Shown here: positions 27,169 through 34,636 of the stretch, piece by piece | Layout: each line of letters opens with the position of its first letter | How positions within the stretch are numbered: the stretch's first letter is position 1 | Assembly: GCF_028435365.1 (NCBI RefSeq) | Contig: NZ_JAGTJJ010000032.1 | Coordinates: 62,001 to 126,000 of the forward strand | From: Polyangium jinanense | GTDB lineage: Bacteria > Myxococcota > Polyangia > Polyangiales > Polyangiaceae | Reading direction: 5' to 3' | DNA: 64,000 bases | The notes under the pieces: generated by a model | Database searches by the model: none | The model's input: only the letters and a program-made list of their open reading frames with translations | What the model was told of the DNA's origin: nothing | Position numbers and translations under genes: made by a program

Positions 27169-28326
27169 TCAGGGGATCCAGGGGGCGATCTCGCGGTAGG
27201 CGTCGAGCGTGCGCTTGGCGGTGTCTTCCCAGCGGAAACGAGCCGCGCGCGTGAGACCACGGGCCCGGAGGTCCTGCCGGAGGGCCTCGTCCTTGGCGAC
27301 GGCGCGGAGCGCATCGGCGAGCGCGGACAGGTCACGCGGATCGCGGACGAGCGCGGCGTCGCCGGCGACCTCGGGCACGGAGGTGAGGCTCGAACAAACG
27401 ACGGGGCAGCCGCACGCCATGGCTTCGAGCACGGGCAAACCGAAGCCCTCGTAGAGCGAAGGGAAGATCAGCGCCTCGGCGCGGGCGTAGAGCCCGACGA
27501 GGGCCGCGAGGCCGACGCGGCTCTGGACGTGCACGCGCGAGAGCAGGCCCGTCTCGCGCAGGGCGGACTCGAGCTCCTTCGGGAAGGTGCGCTCGCGCTG
27601 GATGATGACGAGGTGCAGATCGTCGGCCGTGGTGAAGGCGCGGGCGAACGCGAGGACCGCGGCGGCGTGGTTCTTGTTGGGGTAGCCGCCGCCGAGGACC
27701 AGGAAAAACCGGCGGCCTTCGGGGACGAGATCTTTCGTGCGGGAGAGCGCTTCCGATGCGTCGAGCGGCGCGAAGACGGGATCGACGCCGAGGGGCGTGA
27801 CGCGGACGCGCGGCGCGGTGGAAGGATCGATGCGGATGGTGTCGTCGGCGCTGTGCTGGCTGACGGCGAGGATGAGGCCGGCGCGGCGGATCGAGGAGCG
27901 GATCGTGGTGGACCAGTACGGCGCGAGGATCCTGCGAAGGACGGGGTTCGGGAAGACGAGCTCGGGACACGCGATCTGCATGATGTCGTGCATCGTGAGC
28001 ACGCTCTTCGCAGGCGCGCCGAACGGCAGGACACGGTACGGCGCGTGGAAGAGGTCGTCCGGTCCCAGGCGCTTGCGCAGCCACACGCCGAGGCGGAGTA
28101 GCGAGTCCGGGTGGTTCGGGTCGCCGGAGACGAGCCACTCGGTGACGTTGGGGGCGCGCGAGAGCGGGCCACGCGCGTCGGGATGGCGGAGCAGGACGAA
28201 CGGGACGTCGGGCGCGAGCGCGGGAAGGTGAGTGACGAGCGCGGCAACGACGGTCGCGACGCCGCCGGGCGCGCCGCGCAGGACGCGGGCGTCGAGGACG
28301 ATGCGGGGAGGCGCCTTTCGGTTCAT
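27169..28326 (-). CDS. Glycosyltransferase family 4 (GT-B fold)
   Basis: This 385-residue protein has the GT-B layout: an N-terminal Rossmann half with a Gly-rich acceptor loop (GAPGGVATVVAAL), HDIMQIACP and AVSQHSADD, and a C-terminal donor-binding half with GGYPNKNH and the GT4 signature SLYEGFGLPVLEAMACGCPVV. This holds the E-x7-E pair that binds the nucleotide-sugar. It should transfer a sugar to a lipid- or polymer-linked acceptor at the cytoplasmic face. ATG 28326 is used; the frame is also open upstream but there it overlaps the deacetylase gene. The spacing of 7 bp to that gene supports one operon. Confidence 0.92.
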   Translation of the reverse strand: MNRKAPPRIVLDARVLRGAPGGVATVVAALVTHLPALAPDVPFVLLRHPDARGPLSRAPNVTEWLVSGDPNHPDSLLRLGVWLRKRLGPDDLFHAPYRVLPFGAPAKSVLTMHDIMQIACPELVFPNPVLRRILAPYWSTTIRSSIRRAGLILAVSQHSADDTIRIDPSTAPRVRVTPLGVDPVFAPLDASEALSRTKDLVPEGRRFFLVLGGGYPNKNHAAAVLAFARAFTTADDLHLVIIQRERTFPKELESALRETGLLSRVHVQSRVGLAALVGLYARAEALIFPSLYEGFGLPVLEAMACGCPVVCSSLTSVPEVAGDAALVRDPRDLSALADALRAVAKDEALRQDLRARGLTRAARFRWEDTAKRTLDAYREIAPWIP

Positions 28327-28333
28327 GGCGATT

Positions 28334-29029
28334 TCATCCGGCCGAGAGCAGCTCGCCGACGGTGACAGAGCGGAGCCCGCGGGCTTCGAGGGCGTCGAGG
28401 ATGCGTGGCAAAGCGCGAACGGTGGGCTCGCGGGAGCCCGCGTACACGGAGCCGGGCGCGCAGCCGTCGTGGAGCAGGAGGATCGCGCCGGGCTCGAGCG
28501 CGTCCTCGATGTTGCGGACGATGGCCTCCGTGTCGGAGCGTTCGTCGAAACCGCCGCCGGACCAGTGGACGCAGACCATGCCGAAGCGGCGCTCGACATC
28601 GCGCGGGGCGATGCGGCCGGGGTTTCCCCAGGGAAAACGGTAGTGGCGGGGGCGCGCGCGGACGGTGCGATCGAAGAGGTCGAGAGCTTTTTCCGTGTCG
28701 ACACGGAACGCCTCGGGATCGTTCACGGCCGAACGATCGTGGGCATACGAGTGGCAGCCGATCTCCTGCTCGGCGTGGACGCGGCGGGTGAGCTCGGGCG
28801 ATCGCTCGACGGAGCTGCCGAGCAAGAAAAACGTGGCGCGGGCGTGGCGCGAGGCGAGGATGTCGAGGATCGCCGGGGTGTGCTCGGGGCTCGGGCCGTC
28901 GTCGAACGTGAGGGCGACCTCGGGCCGCGCGGGGCCGTGCATGACGAGGCCGCTCACGGCGGCGCGGGCGGCGCGGACGCCGCGCCGAAAGGCGCGCAAG
29001 GGGCGATGCGTGAACGAGAAGGGGCGCAC
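28334..29029 (-). CDS. Polysaccharide deacetylase (NodB/CE4 family)
   Basis: This 231-residue protein has CE4 motifs in order: motif 1 TFDDGPS (catalytic base and metal Asp), motif 2 HSYAHD (metal His pair), motif 3 around YRFPWG (usually RxPY/RFPWG type) and a C-terminal ILLLHDG (motif 5). It should remove acetyl groups from an N-acetylated glycan. There is no clear signal peptide with the GTG start at 29029, so it may act on a cytoplasmic or lipid-linked intermediate. The GTG lies one base after the stop of the upstream methyltransferase gene (TGA-C-GTG), which is strong evidence for coupled translation and fixes the start. Confidence 0.9.
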   Translation of the reverse strand: MRPFSFTHRPLRAFRRGVRAARAAVSGLVMHGPARPEVALTFDDGPSPEHTPAILDILASRHARATFFLLGSSVERSPELTRRVHAEQEIGCHSYAHDRSAVNDPEAFRVDTEKALDLFDRTVRARPRHYRFPWGNPGRIAPRDVERRFGMVCVHWSGGGFDERSDTEAIVRNIEDALEPGAILLLHDGCAPGSVYAGSREPTVRALPRILDALEARGLRSVTVGELLSAG

Positions 29030-29030
29030 G

Positions 29031-29984
29031 TCAGCGAGCCCGGGCGATGACGACGAGCGTGGCGCGGCGTCCCTCCTTGGGAACCACGGCGCCGAGGTCG
29101 TAGGTGATGTACCCGTCCACGAGGACCTCGAGCGTCTGGAGGAACCGACGAGACGGGACCTCGTTCGGCACGACGAACGGCTCGGCCATTTCCCGCTTGG
29201 TAGATGCGGGTTTGCCGTTCGTCTGGAAGAACGACTGCAAGCGGAGCAGGGCCGCGCGTGGGGCGGGCTCGTGCAGGAGCAGGGCGTAACGCTGCACGTC
29301 GAGGATCTCGAAGCCGGTGCGCTCGGCGAGCAAGCGGAGCTGCTTCTCGCCGAAGTGGTAGAGGTGATCGGGCAGATCGAGCTCGTTCGTGCCGGCCCAG
29401 CGTTCGCCCGGGAGCTCGGCAACGTTGCCAGTCTGGAAGACCATGCAGCCGCCCGGCCGGAGGAGCCCGTGCATCTGGCGGAACGCGTCGAGCGGGTAGG
29501 CGAGGTGCGAGAGGACGTTCCGGTGGTAGACGACGTCGAAGCTCCGCGGCGCGAGCTCGACCGACGCGAGCGTGCCCTCGCGCGCGTCGACGCCGAGGAC
29601 CTCGGTCGCATACCGGACGAACGGCCCGGTGATGTCGATGCCGGTGGGCGAAAAGCCGCGGAGGCTCGCCTCGCGGAGGAAGTAACCGGCGGCGCAGCCG
29701 ATCTCGAGGAGGCGGCCTTTGGAGACGTGGCGGCCGATGAGGTCGAGGGCGCGGCGGGCCTCGTAGACGGCGCGCTCGACGTTGCGGATCTGGAGGCCGA
29801 GGTTGACCTTCGTCTCCTGGCCCTCGTAGAGGCGCTTCATCTCGCCTTCGGTGGGCCGCGGGGTGACGAAGACGAGGCCGCAGTCGTTACACGCGACGGC
29901 CTGATGACCGTTCTCGGCGTGGTACGGGCGCGTCCCTCGGTCACCGCAGAAGATGCAGGAAACGGCCTCCATGCGGGCGGGCAC
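29031..29984 (-). CDS. SAM-dependent methyltransferase with N-terminal zinc ribbon
   Basis: This product of up to 317 residues has two CxxC knuckles at the N-terminus (CIFCG and CNDCG about 22 residues apart), predicted to bind zinc. A class I methyltransferase fold follows, with motif I LLEIGCAAGYFLRE, an acidic GIDITG strand and a DVVYHRNVLSHL post-motif. This architecture is common in O-/C-methyltransferases acting on sugars in glycan clusters. The first possible start is GTG 29984, with ATG 29972 (MEAVSCIFCG) as a likely alternative. The neighbours are a second methyltransferase 31 bp upstream and the deacetylase directly downstream. Confidence 0.88.
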   Translation of the reverse strand: MPARMEAVSCIFCGDRGTRPYHAENGHQAVACNDCGLVFVTPRPTEGEMKRLYEGQETKVNLGLQIRNVERAVYEARRALDLIGRHVSKGRLLEIGCAAGYFLREASLRGFSPTGIDITGPFVRYATEVLGVDAREGTLASVELAPRSFDVVYHRNVLSHLAYPLDAFRQMHGLLRPGGCMVFQTGNVAELPGERWAGTNELDLPDHLYHFGEKQLRLLAERTGFEILDVQRYALLLHEPAPRAALLRLQSFFQTNGKPASTKREMAEPFVVPNEVPSRRFLQTLEVLVDGYITYDLGAVVPKEGRRATLVVIARAR

Positions 29985-30015
29985 GTATCACCCGCGCGGA
30001 GGCGCGTCAAAGACC

Positions 30016-30744
30016 TCAGGCGAAGAAGTTCTGGGGCGTGGTGTTGGCGGTCTGCGAGAACGACCAAGAGAGGGAAGGGGCGTCGCCGTCCGTCTTCTCG
30101 ACGACGGCAAAACCCAGGAAATACTTGGGCTGGAGGCCGTGATCCCGGACGAAGTCGAGGTAGCCCACGTCGGCCCCCACCCACGACGTGTTGGCCTTGC
30201 AATCATCGACCAGGATGACCCCGCCTTTGGCGAGCTTGGGCGTGAGCTTCTTCAGCCCGACGTAGATCGGGTCGCGCAGGTCCACGTCCAGCAGCGCGAC
30301 GGAGATGTTCTCGGGGATCTCGGCGTCGTCGATCTTGCAGATATCCCCCTTCACGAAATGAATGTTCCGACGAATGCTCCACCGCGCCAGGTTGGCCCGC
30401 ACCCGCTCCAGGGAAAGCCCCCGGAAACTGTGGTCGTGCCTCGGCGTGAGGCCAAGCTTGTGATCGGTGTCGAGATGCTCCTCGACGAAGCCGTCGAAGG
30501 TATCGAAGCAGTAATACTCCTTTTTGCATCCGATCCGTGAAAGCAGGTCGCACGCGTACGCGGTCGTCCCGCCGCTGGCGACGCCGATCTCGACGACAGG
30601 GCCTTCGACGTTCCGCTTCTGGTAGAGGGCGTCCAGATAAGCATAGAGGTTGTCGGCGCTCATGGCCGGACGCGGGGGGAAGCGGAGCAGGCTCTTGACC
30701 CGCTCCCTGGCCCGTACCAGCTCGCTCACGACTCGTGCCTTCAT
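30016..30744 (-). CDS. TylF/MycF-like SAM-dependent O-methyltransferase
   Basis: This 242-residue protein has a SAM-binding motif VVEIGVASGGTTAYA, the segment CFDTFDGFVEE and the paired acidic motifs ALLDVDLRDPIYVGL and GGVILVDDC. In the macrocin/mycinamicin O-methyltransferases and related sugar methyltransferases these correspond to metal-binding Asp residues. It probably methylates a sugar hydroxyl or similar group on a glycan or secondary metabolite. ATG 30744 begins the basic N-terminal helix; a frame 14 codons longer exists but has no ribosome site. It is the first gene of the five-gene minus-strand operon and is divergent from the M20 peptidase gene. Confidence 0.82.
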   Translation of the reverse strand: MKARVVSELVRARERVKSLLRFPPRPAMSADNLYAYLDALYQKRNVEGPVVEIGVASGGTTAYACDLLSRIGCKKEYYCFDTFDGFVEEHLDTDHKLGLTPRHDHSFRGLSLERVRANLARWSIRRNIHFVKGDICKIDDAEIPENISVALLDVDLRDPIYVGLKKLTPKLAKGGVILVDDCKANTSWVGADVGYLDFVRDHGLQPKYFLGFAVVEKTDGDAPSLSWSFSQTANTTPQNFFA

Positions 30745-30893
30745 GTGCTCGGATCTACCCCCTCGAGCACCGGGGCCTGACGCCATGCCACAGCGGGTGC
30801 TCTCGTCTCGCGCGCGAGCCTAGCATCCCTCCCGGAGCGCCTGGAAGCTTTCGCCGGTTGTCCGAAAGGACCGGCGAGGTAGGATGCTCGGCC

Positions 30894-31979
30894 ATGGATC
30901 CCGCCGCCCTGCTCGCCGAGCTCATCCGACACCGCACCGACAACCCCGGGGGCGACGAGCCGTCGATCTGCCGCATGCTCTCGCGCGCGCTCGCCGAGCT
31001 CGGCGCGGACGAGGTCAGCGTCGTGGAAGTGCCGCGCGCCGAAGGAACGGGCGCCTACGTGGCCGCGCGCTGGGGCGAGCCTCGCACGATCATCAACGCG
31101 CACGTCGACACGGTGCCCGCGAACAGCGGGTGGACCGTGGATCCGTGGGAAGGCGTGGTCACCGCAGATCGGGTGATCGGGCTCGGCGCGGCGGACACGA
31201 AGGGCGCGATCGCCGCGACGCTCGTCGCGCTCGAAGGCAAGAAGCCGCGCAACGTGGGCGTGGTCTTCTCCGGCGACGAGGAAAGGACGGGCACGTGCAT
31301 CCGGCATTTCCTGGCGAGCCCGTGGGCCCAGGTCGTGCGGCGCGCCGTGGTCTGCGAGCCGACGGGACGCACGGTGGGCGTACGGCATCGCGGCTGCGTG
31401 GCGCTGTCGGCCGAGGTGATGGGCCGCGGCGGGCACTCGTCGGGCGCCGATCACATGCCGAAGCCGATCGTCACGATGGCGCGGCTCGCGGTCGGGCTCG
31501 ACGAGATCGGCCGGCGCTGGCTCGATCGCGGGCCCGCCGACATGAAGGGGCTTTGCCTGAACGTCGCGGCGATCGAGGGCGGCGTCGCGTTCAACGTGGT
31601 GCCGAACCGGGCCGCGCTCTCGTTCTCGGTGCGCCCGCCGCCCGGGTTCGACGCGGCCGCCTTCGAGGCCGAGGTCGAGGCGAGCGCACGCGCGGCGGGC
31701 GAGGGGATCGTGACGCGGACGGAGCTCTCGATGTCGCCGTTCGAAACCCGCGACGTCGAGCCGTTCCGCGCGCTGCTCGGCTCGCTCCCGCGCGCCGAAG
31801 CGACGCTGCCGTTCTGGACCGAAGCCGCGCTCTTCTCGGTCGCGGGCATCGACGCGGTGGTGATCGGCCCCGGCGACATCGCGCAGGCGCATGCCCCGGA
31901 CGAATTCGTGATGAAGAGTGACCTCGATTGGGCCGTCGAGGTATTCAGTCAGGTGATCGCGCGGGCCTCCGCAGCGTAG
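30894..31979 (+). CDS. M20-family metallopeptidase/deacylase (ArgE/DapE-like)
   Basis: This 361-residue protein has the M20 landmarks: NAHVDTVP (metal His and catalytic Asp), GAADTKGA (bridging Asp), FSGDEERTG (catalytic Glu and metal Glu) and the final QAHAPDEFV (metal His). The dimerisation 'lid' domain lies between about 170 and 280 (GRGGHSSGADH). The family hydrolyses acyl or peptide bonds of N-acyl amino acids such as acetylornithine or succinyl-diaminopimelate; the exact substrate cannot be told here. It is a lone gene. The TAG stop lies in a CGTAGCGCCGGGG sequence shared with repeat copy A, so the adjoining repeat appears to supply the last codons. Confidence 0.9.
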   Translation: MDPAALLAELIRHRTDNPGGDEPSICRMLSRALAELGADEVSVVEVPRAEGTGAYVAARWGEPRTIINAHVDTVPANSGWTVDPWEGVVTADRVIGLGAADTKGAIAATLVALEGKKPRNVGVVFSGDEERTGTCIRHFLASPWAQVVRRAVVCEPTGRTVGVRHRGCVALSAEVMGRGGHSSGADHMPKPIVTMARLAVGLDEIGRRWLDRGPADMKGLCLNVAAIEGGVAFNVVPNRAALSFSVRPPPGFDAAAFEAEVEASARAAGEGIVTRTELSMSPFETRDVEPFRALLGSLPRAEATLPFWTEAALFSVAGIDAVVIGPGDIAQAHAPDEFVMKSDLDWAVEVFSQVIARASAA

Positions 31980-32323
31980 CGCCGGGGTTTCACCCCGGAC
32001 CCCAGCAGGGGCTATCCGCCCCTGCACCCGGACCAGCGCAAGCGCTGGACCCGGGGTCGATGAACTGCGCGATGCGCAGTTCATCGAACAGGCCGAATCA
32101 AGACCAGCTACGATCCTGCCGACCAAAACAGCCGCGCTGCCCTTTCGATCGACAACGCTGTTCCTGGTCTTCCAACGGGCCCGATGGAAGAACTGCGCAC
32201 CGCGCAGTTCTTCCATCACGAGTCCAGCGCTTGCGCTGGTTCGGGTCGAGGGGCGAACAGCCCCCGCGGGGCCCGGGGCAGCGCCCCGGCGCGGCGGCCC
32301 CAAGAAGAGACCAGTGCCCCCTC
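31973..32323 (+). repeat. Hairpin repeat element, full form (copy C)
   Basis: The left end matches short copy A (GTAGCGCCGGGGTTTCACCC) while the remainder matches full copies: CCAGCGCAAGCGCTGG, the palindrome TCGATGAACTGCGC-n3-inverse at 32057-32087, AACAGGCC and AAGACCAG, a centre with CCAAAACAGCCGCGCTGC, then CTGGTCTTCC, the second palindrome GGAAGAACTGCGC-n3-inverse (32185-32213), CCAGCGCTTGCGCTGG and GCGCCCCGGCGCGGCGG-CCCCAAGAAGAGACC. It therefore looks like a chimera of the two end types. It fills the gap between convergent genes. Confidence 0.85.
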
Positions 32324-32590
32324 TCAACCGCCTTGCCGAACATCGACGCGCCGCACGCGCGCGCCCTGCTTGACGCGGATTCCGCTCTCGGGGACGGGCT
32401 CCTCGACGTCCTCGTCCCGGCCGCGCGCGTTCGCCGCGGGAGAAACCCCGTCTCCCCGGCGCGAGCTCCGCAGGCTCGTCGCTTCCTCGGGCGTCTCCCC
32501 ACCTGCGCGACCCGCGAGCCATAACATCCCCGCGATACCCGCGAGGACCACGGTGCCGAGGACAACGAATTCGCCGTGCGGGAAGCCCAT
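32324..32590 (-). CDS. Small single-pass membrane protein
   Basis: This 88-residue protein has one transmembrane helix near the N-terminus (about residues 8-28, VVLGTVVLAGIAGMLWLAG) followed by a charged cytoplasmic tail rich in Arg, Glu and Asp. No family is recognised. The ATG at 32590 follows GGGAGGAG at ideal spacing, which supports a genuine small gene in spite of its size. It runs toward repeat copy C, whose edge coincides with its 3' end, and stands alone between the M20 gene and the PfpI gene. Confidence 0.6.
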   Translation of the reverse strand: MGFPHGEFVVLGTVVLAGIAGMLWLAGRAGGETPEEATSLRSSRRGDGVSPAANARGRDEDVEEPVPESGIRVKQGARVRRVDVRQGG

Positions 32591-32757
32591 GGAAACACTC
32601 CTCCCGTCGCGCGGGGAGAGCACACGCGCGTCAAGAATAGGACTCCGCCCAACCCGATCAGAGGTGATCAGGGGCATTGTGCGGGGAATGTCCACTCTAC
32701 GAGATTCCGCCGCTCTTTGCTACACATTTCTTGACGATTCGATCGCGTCACGATGCG

Positions 32758-33321
32758 TCACGAAATGAGCATCATCGGCGCGCGGACTTCGTCGCGGGTG
32801 GTAACACCCGAGAGCATCTCGACGAGGGTGAGGGCGAACAAAAAGGTCGTCCCCGGGCCCTGGCTCGTCACGAGAGACCCGTCGATCACCACGGGTTCGG
32901 TCTCGTGTTTGCCGTGACGCGCGACGACCTCGCGCACGGAGGGATGGCACGTCATGCGGCGTCCCGCGAAGACGCCGTGCGCCGCGAGCGCGATCGGCGC
33001 CGCGCAGATCGCCGCGACCAGGCGGCCCGCTTCGGCCTGCGCGCGGAGGAGCGCGCCCACGGCGGGCGAAGCAGCGAGCCGCTCGGCGCCGCCCTTGCCG
33101 CCCGGCAAAACGATGACGTCAAACGAGCCCGTCACCTCGGCGAGGGCCACGTCGGGCACGATACGGACGCCGCGGCTGCAACGGACCGGCGACGCACCGT
33201 CGACGCCGGCCAGGACGACCTCGACCGAGGCGCGGCGAAGGACGTCGACGCTGATGGTGGCTTCCATTTCCTCAGCCCCTTCGGCGAGGAGGACGAGGGC
33301 GCGGGGAGGGGTTGTGGTCAT
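32758..33321 (-). CDS. DJ-1/PfpI-family protein
   Basis: This 187-residue flavodoxin-like fold carries the DJ-1 family landmarks: an N-terminal strand LVLLAEGAEEME with the conserved Glu, the loop VLPGGKGGAERLA, and the nucleophilic-elbow Cys in AAICAAP followed by GRRMTCHPS. In characterised members this Cys supports chaperone, deglycase-like or glyoxalase III activity and senses oxidation. The layout is closest to the YajL/DJ-1 branch by length and motif. The gene is 32 bp downstream of the EthD gene on the same strand, so the two are probably co-transcribed, consistent with a stress or detoxification role (inference). Confidence 0.92.
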   Translation of the reverse strand: MTTTPPRALVLLAEGAEEMEATISVDVLRRASVEVVLAGVDGASPVRCSRGVRIVPDVALAEVTGSFDVIVLPGGKGGAERLAASPAVGALLRAQAEAGRLVAAICAAPIALAAHGVFAGRRMTCHPSVREVVARHGKHETEPVVIDGSLVTSQGPGTTFLFALTLVEMLSGVTTRDEVRAPMMLIS

Positions 33322-33353
33322 GGTGTGAGAATGGTGCCGCGAGGCGCCTCGCG

Positions 33354-33659
33354 TCAGCGGATCCGGCTGATCTGCACGGTGGGTTTCAGGTCCGTGTAAT
33401 TGGGCAGATCGGCGTTGATCTCGCGGCCGTGCTGGGCCATGCCGCGCTGAAAATCCTCGATGGCGTCGAACGTCATGCTCGCCATGACGACGAACAGAGG
33501 AGGCGCGCCATTGCGAGGCAGGCCCTCGGCGACCTCGGCGCTCTTCAAGCCGAACGGCCCGAGCAAGGACTTCACCAGCGGCATGTGCTTTTGCACGTAG
33601 TAGTCGAGGTCGAAGCGCTTGCCCTCTTCATGCGGGTACAGGATCGTGACGCGATACAT
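33354..33659 (-). CDS. EthD-family protein
   Basis: This 101-residue protein matches the small dimeric alpha/beta-barrel EthD family: MYRVTILYPHEEGKRFDLDYYVQKHMPL with the conserved central HMPL-type motif and a C-terminal strand after FQRGMAQHGREI. EthD was named from ether-degradation loci but homologues occur widely and mostly lack an assigned reaction. A near-consensus ribosome site (GAGGAGG, seven bases before ATG) fixes the start. It precedes the DJ-1/PfpI gene in what looks like a two-gene operon. Confidence 0.88.
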   Translation of the reverse strand: MYRVTILYPHEEGKRFDLDYYVQKHMPLVKSLLGPFGLKSAEVAEGLPRNGAPPLFVVMASMTFDAIEDFQRGMAQHGREINADLPNYTDLKPTVQISRIR

Positions 33660-33727
33660 ACGGCGGCCTCCTCGGGTGGTCAGAATTCATACCACGGACG
33701 AGGGCGGCGCGCGGCTGTCGCGATGCG

Positions 33728-33755
33728 TTGACATGAGTCCGTCCGGCCGGATACG
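33728..33755 (+). promoter_or_regulatory. Candidate sigma70-type promoter of the Gly-rich lipoprotein gene
   Basis: A perfect -35 hexamer TTGACA (33728-33733) is followed after 16 bp by GATACG (33750-33755), which keeps the central ATA of the -10 consensus. The start codon at 33803 lies about 47 bp further on, behind the ribosome site AAGGAG at 33788-33793. Identified by eye. Confidence 0.45.
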
Positions 33756-33802
33756 TTCCGGACTTCCCTGTGAGGGCACTCTCAGCGGAAGGAGCAAATA
33801 GA

Positions 33803-34627
33803 ATGAATCTTCATCTGCGACGAATTTCGATGGTGGCCCCGATGCTCGTGATGCTCGCGTGCTTTGGGGGTTGCAGCGACGACACCGGGGGTTCCGGCGG
33901 CAACGGCGGGACCGCTGGCAGCGGCGGCAGTGGCGCGGCCGGTGGCATGGGCGGCACCGGCGGCACCGGCGGCACCGGCGGCACCGGCGGCACCGGTGGC
34001 ACCGGTGGCACCGGTGGCACGGGCGGTACGGGCGGACAGGGCGGCACCGGCGGGCAGGGCGGGCAGGGCGGCGGCAGCATGGCGCTCTGCAACGACGGCG
34101 AGGTCGTCGACGAGGTGGACGACACGAAGCGTTGCGTCAACGTGACCAATCTCGTGAACGAGATCCAGGCCCCGGCCAGCGTGGTGTGGGCCGACATGGA
34201 GGTCGCCGTCTCGACCGAATACTCTCCCGCGGGAGGGTATTCGGCGGAGCAGGCTCTCGGCGCGCCGAATGTCTATCCCGATGCAGCCGACGAGTCCAAG
34301 GCTTGGGCCACGTTGACCGAAGACGCTGACGGCGAGTTCTTGACCGTTGGGTTCTCGACTGCCATGACGGGCGAAGCGGTCTGGATCTACGAGACGTACA
34401 ACCCGGGCGCCGTGAAGAAAGTCACGATCACCACCACCGACGGTGACAAGGTGATTTACGACAATCCGGCGCCCAAGTCGATTGGGGCCTGCGCGCACAT
34501 CCTCTCGGTGCCGACCCTGACCTGCGCAAAGATCTCCGCCGTGCGCATCGACCTCGACTCCAAGGCCGTGCCCGGCTACAACGAGATCGACGCCGTCGGC
34601 ATCCTGCCGCCGCCTTCCATGCCCTGA
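33803..34627 (+). CDS. Lipoprotein with long Gly/Thr linker and discoidin-like domain
   Basis: This 274-residue protein has a lipoprotein signal (MLACFGGC) and then about 70 residues made almost only of Gly, Thr, Ala and Ser (GGTGGTGG repeats), a flexible tether. The C-terminal 190 residues contain SAEQALGAPNVYPD and IYETYNPGAVKKVTITTTDG, a pattern seen in galactose-binding/discoidin-like domains, so it may bind a carbohydrate or other cell-surface ligand. The start at 33803 follows AAGGAG. It is monocistronic, behind a good promoter candidate, and its stop is 10 bp from the end of the convergent metallopeptidase gene. Confidence 0.82.
   Translation: MNLHLRRISMVAPMLVMLACFGGCSDDTGGSGGNGGTAGSGGSGAAGGMGGTGGTGGTGGTGGTGGTGGTGGTGGTGGQGGTGGQGGQGGGSMALCNDGEVVDEVDDTKRCVNVTNLVNEIQAPASVVWADMEVAVSTEYSPAGGYSAEQALGAPNVYPDAADESKAWATLTEDADGEFLTVGFSTAMTGEAVWIYETYNPGAVKKVTITTTDGDKVIYDNPAPKSIGACAHILSVPTLTCAKISAVRIDLDSKAVPGYNEIDAVGILPPPSMP
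33951..34071 (+). repeat. Coding microsatellite, 9-bp units (GGCGGCACC / GGTGGCACC)
   Basis: About a dozen tandem 9-bp units encode the Gly-Gly-Thr linker of the lipoprotein. Blocks of identical units switch from GGCGGCACC to GGTGGCACC, the pattern expected from recent slippage or unit duplication. Length variation would change the linker in multiples of three residues and keep the frame. Confidence 0.85.
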
Positions 34628-34636
34628 CCGAAGCCG

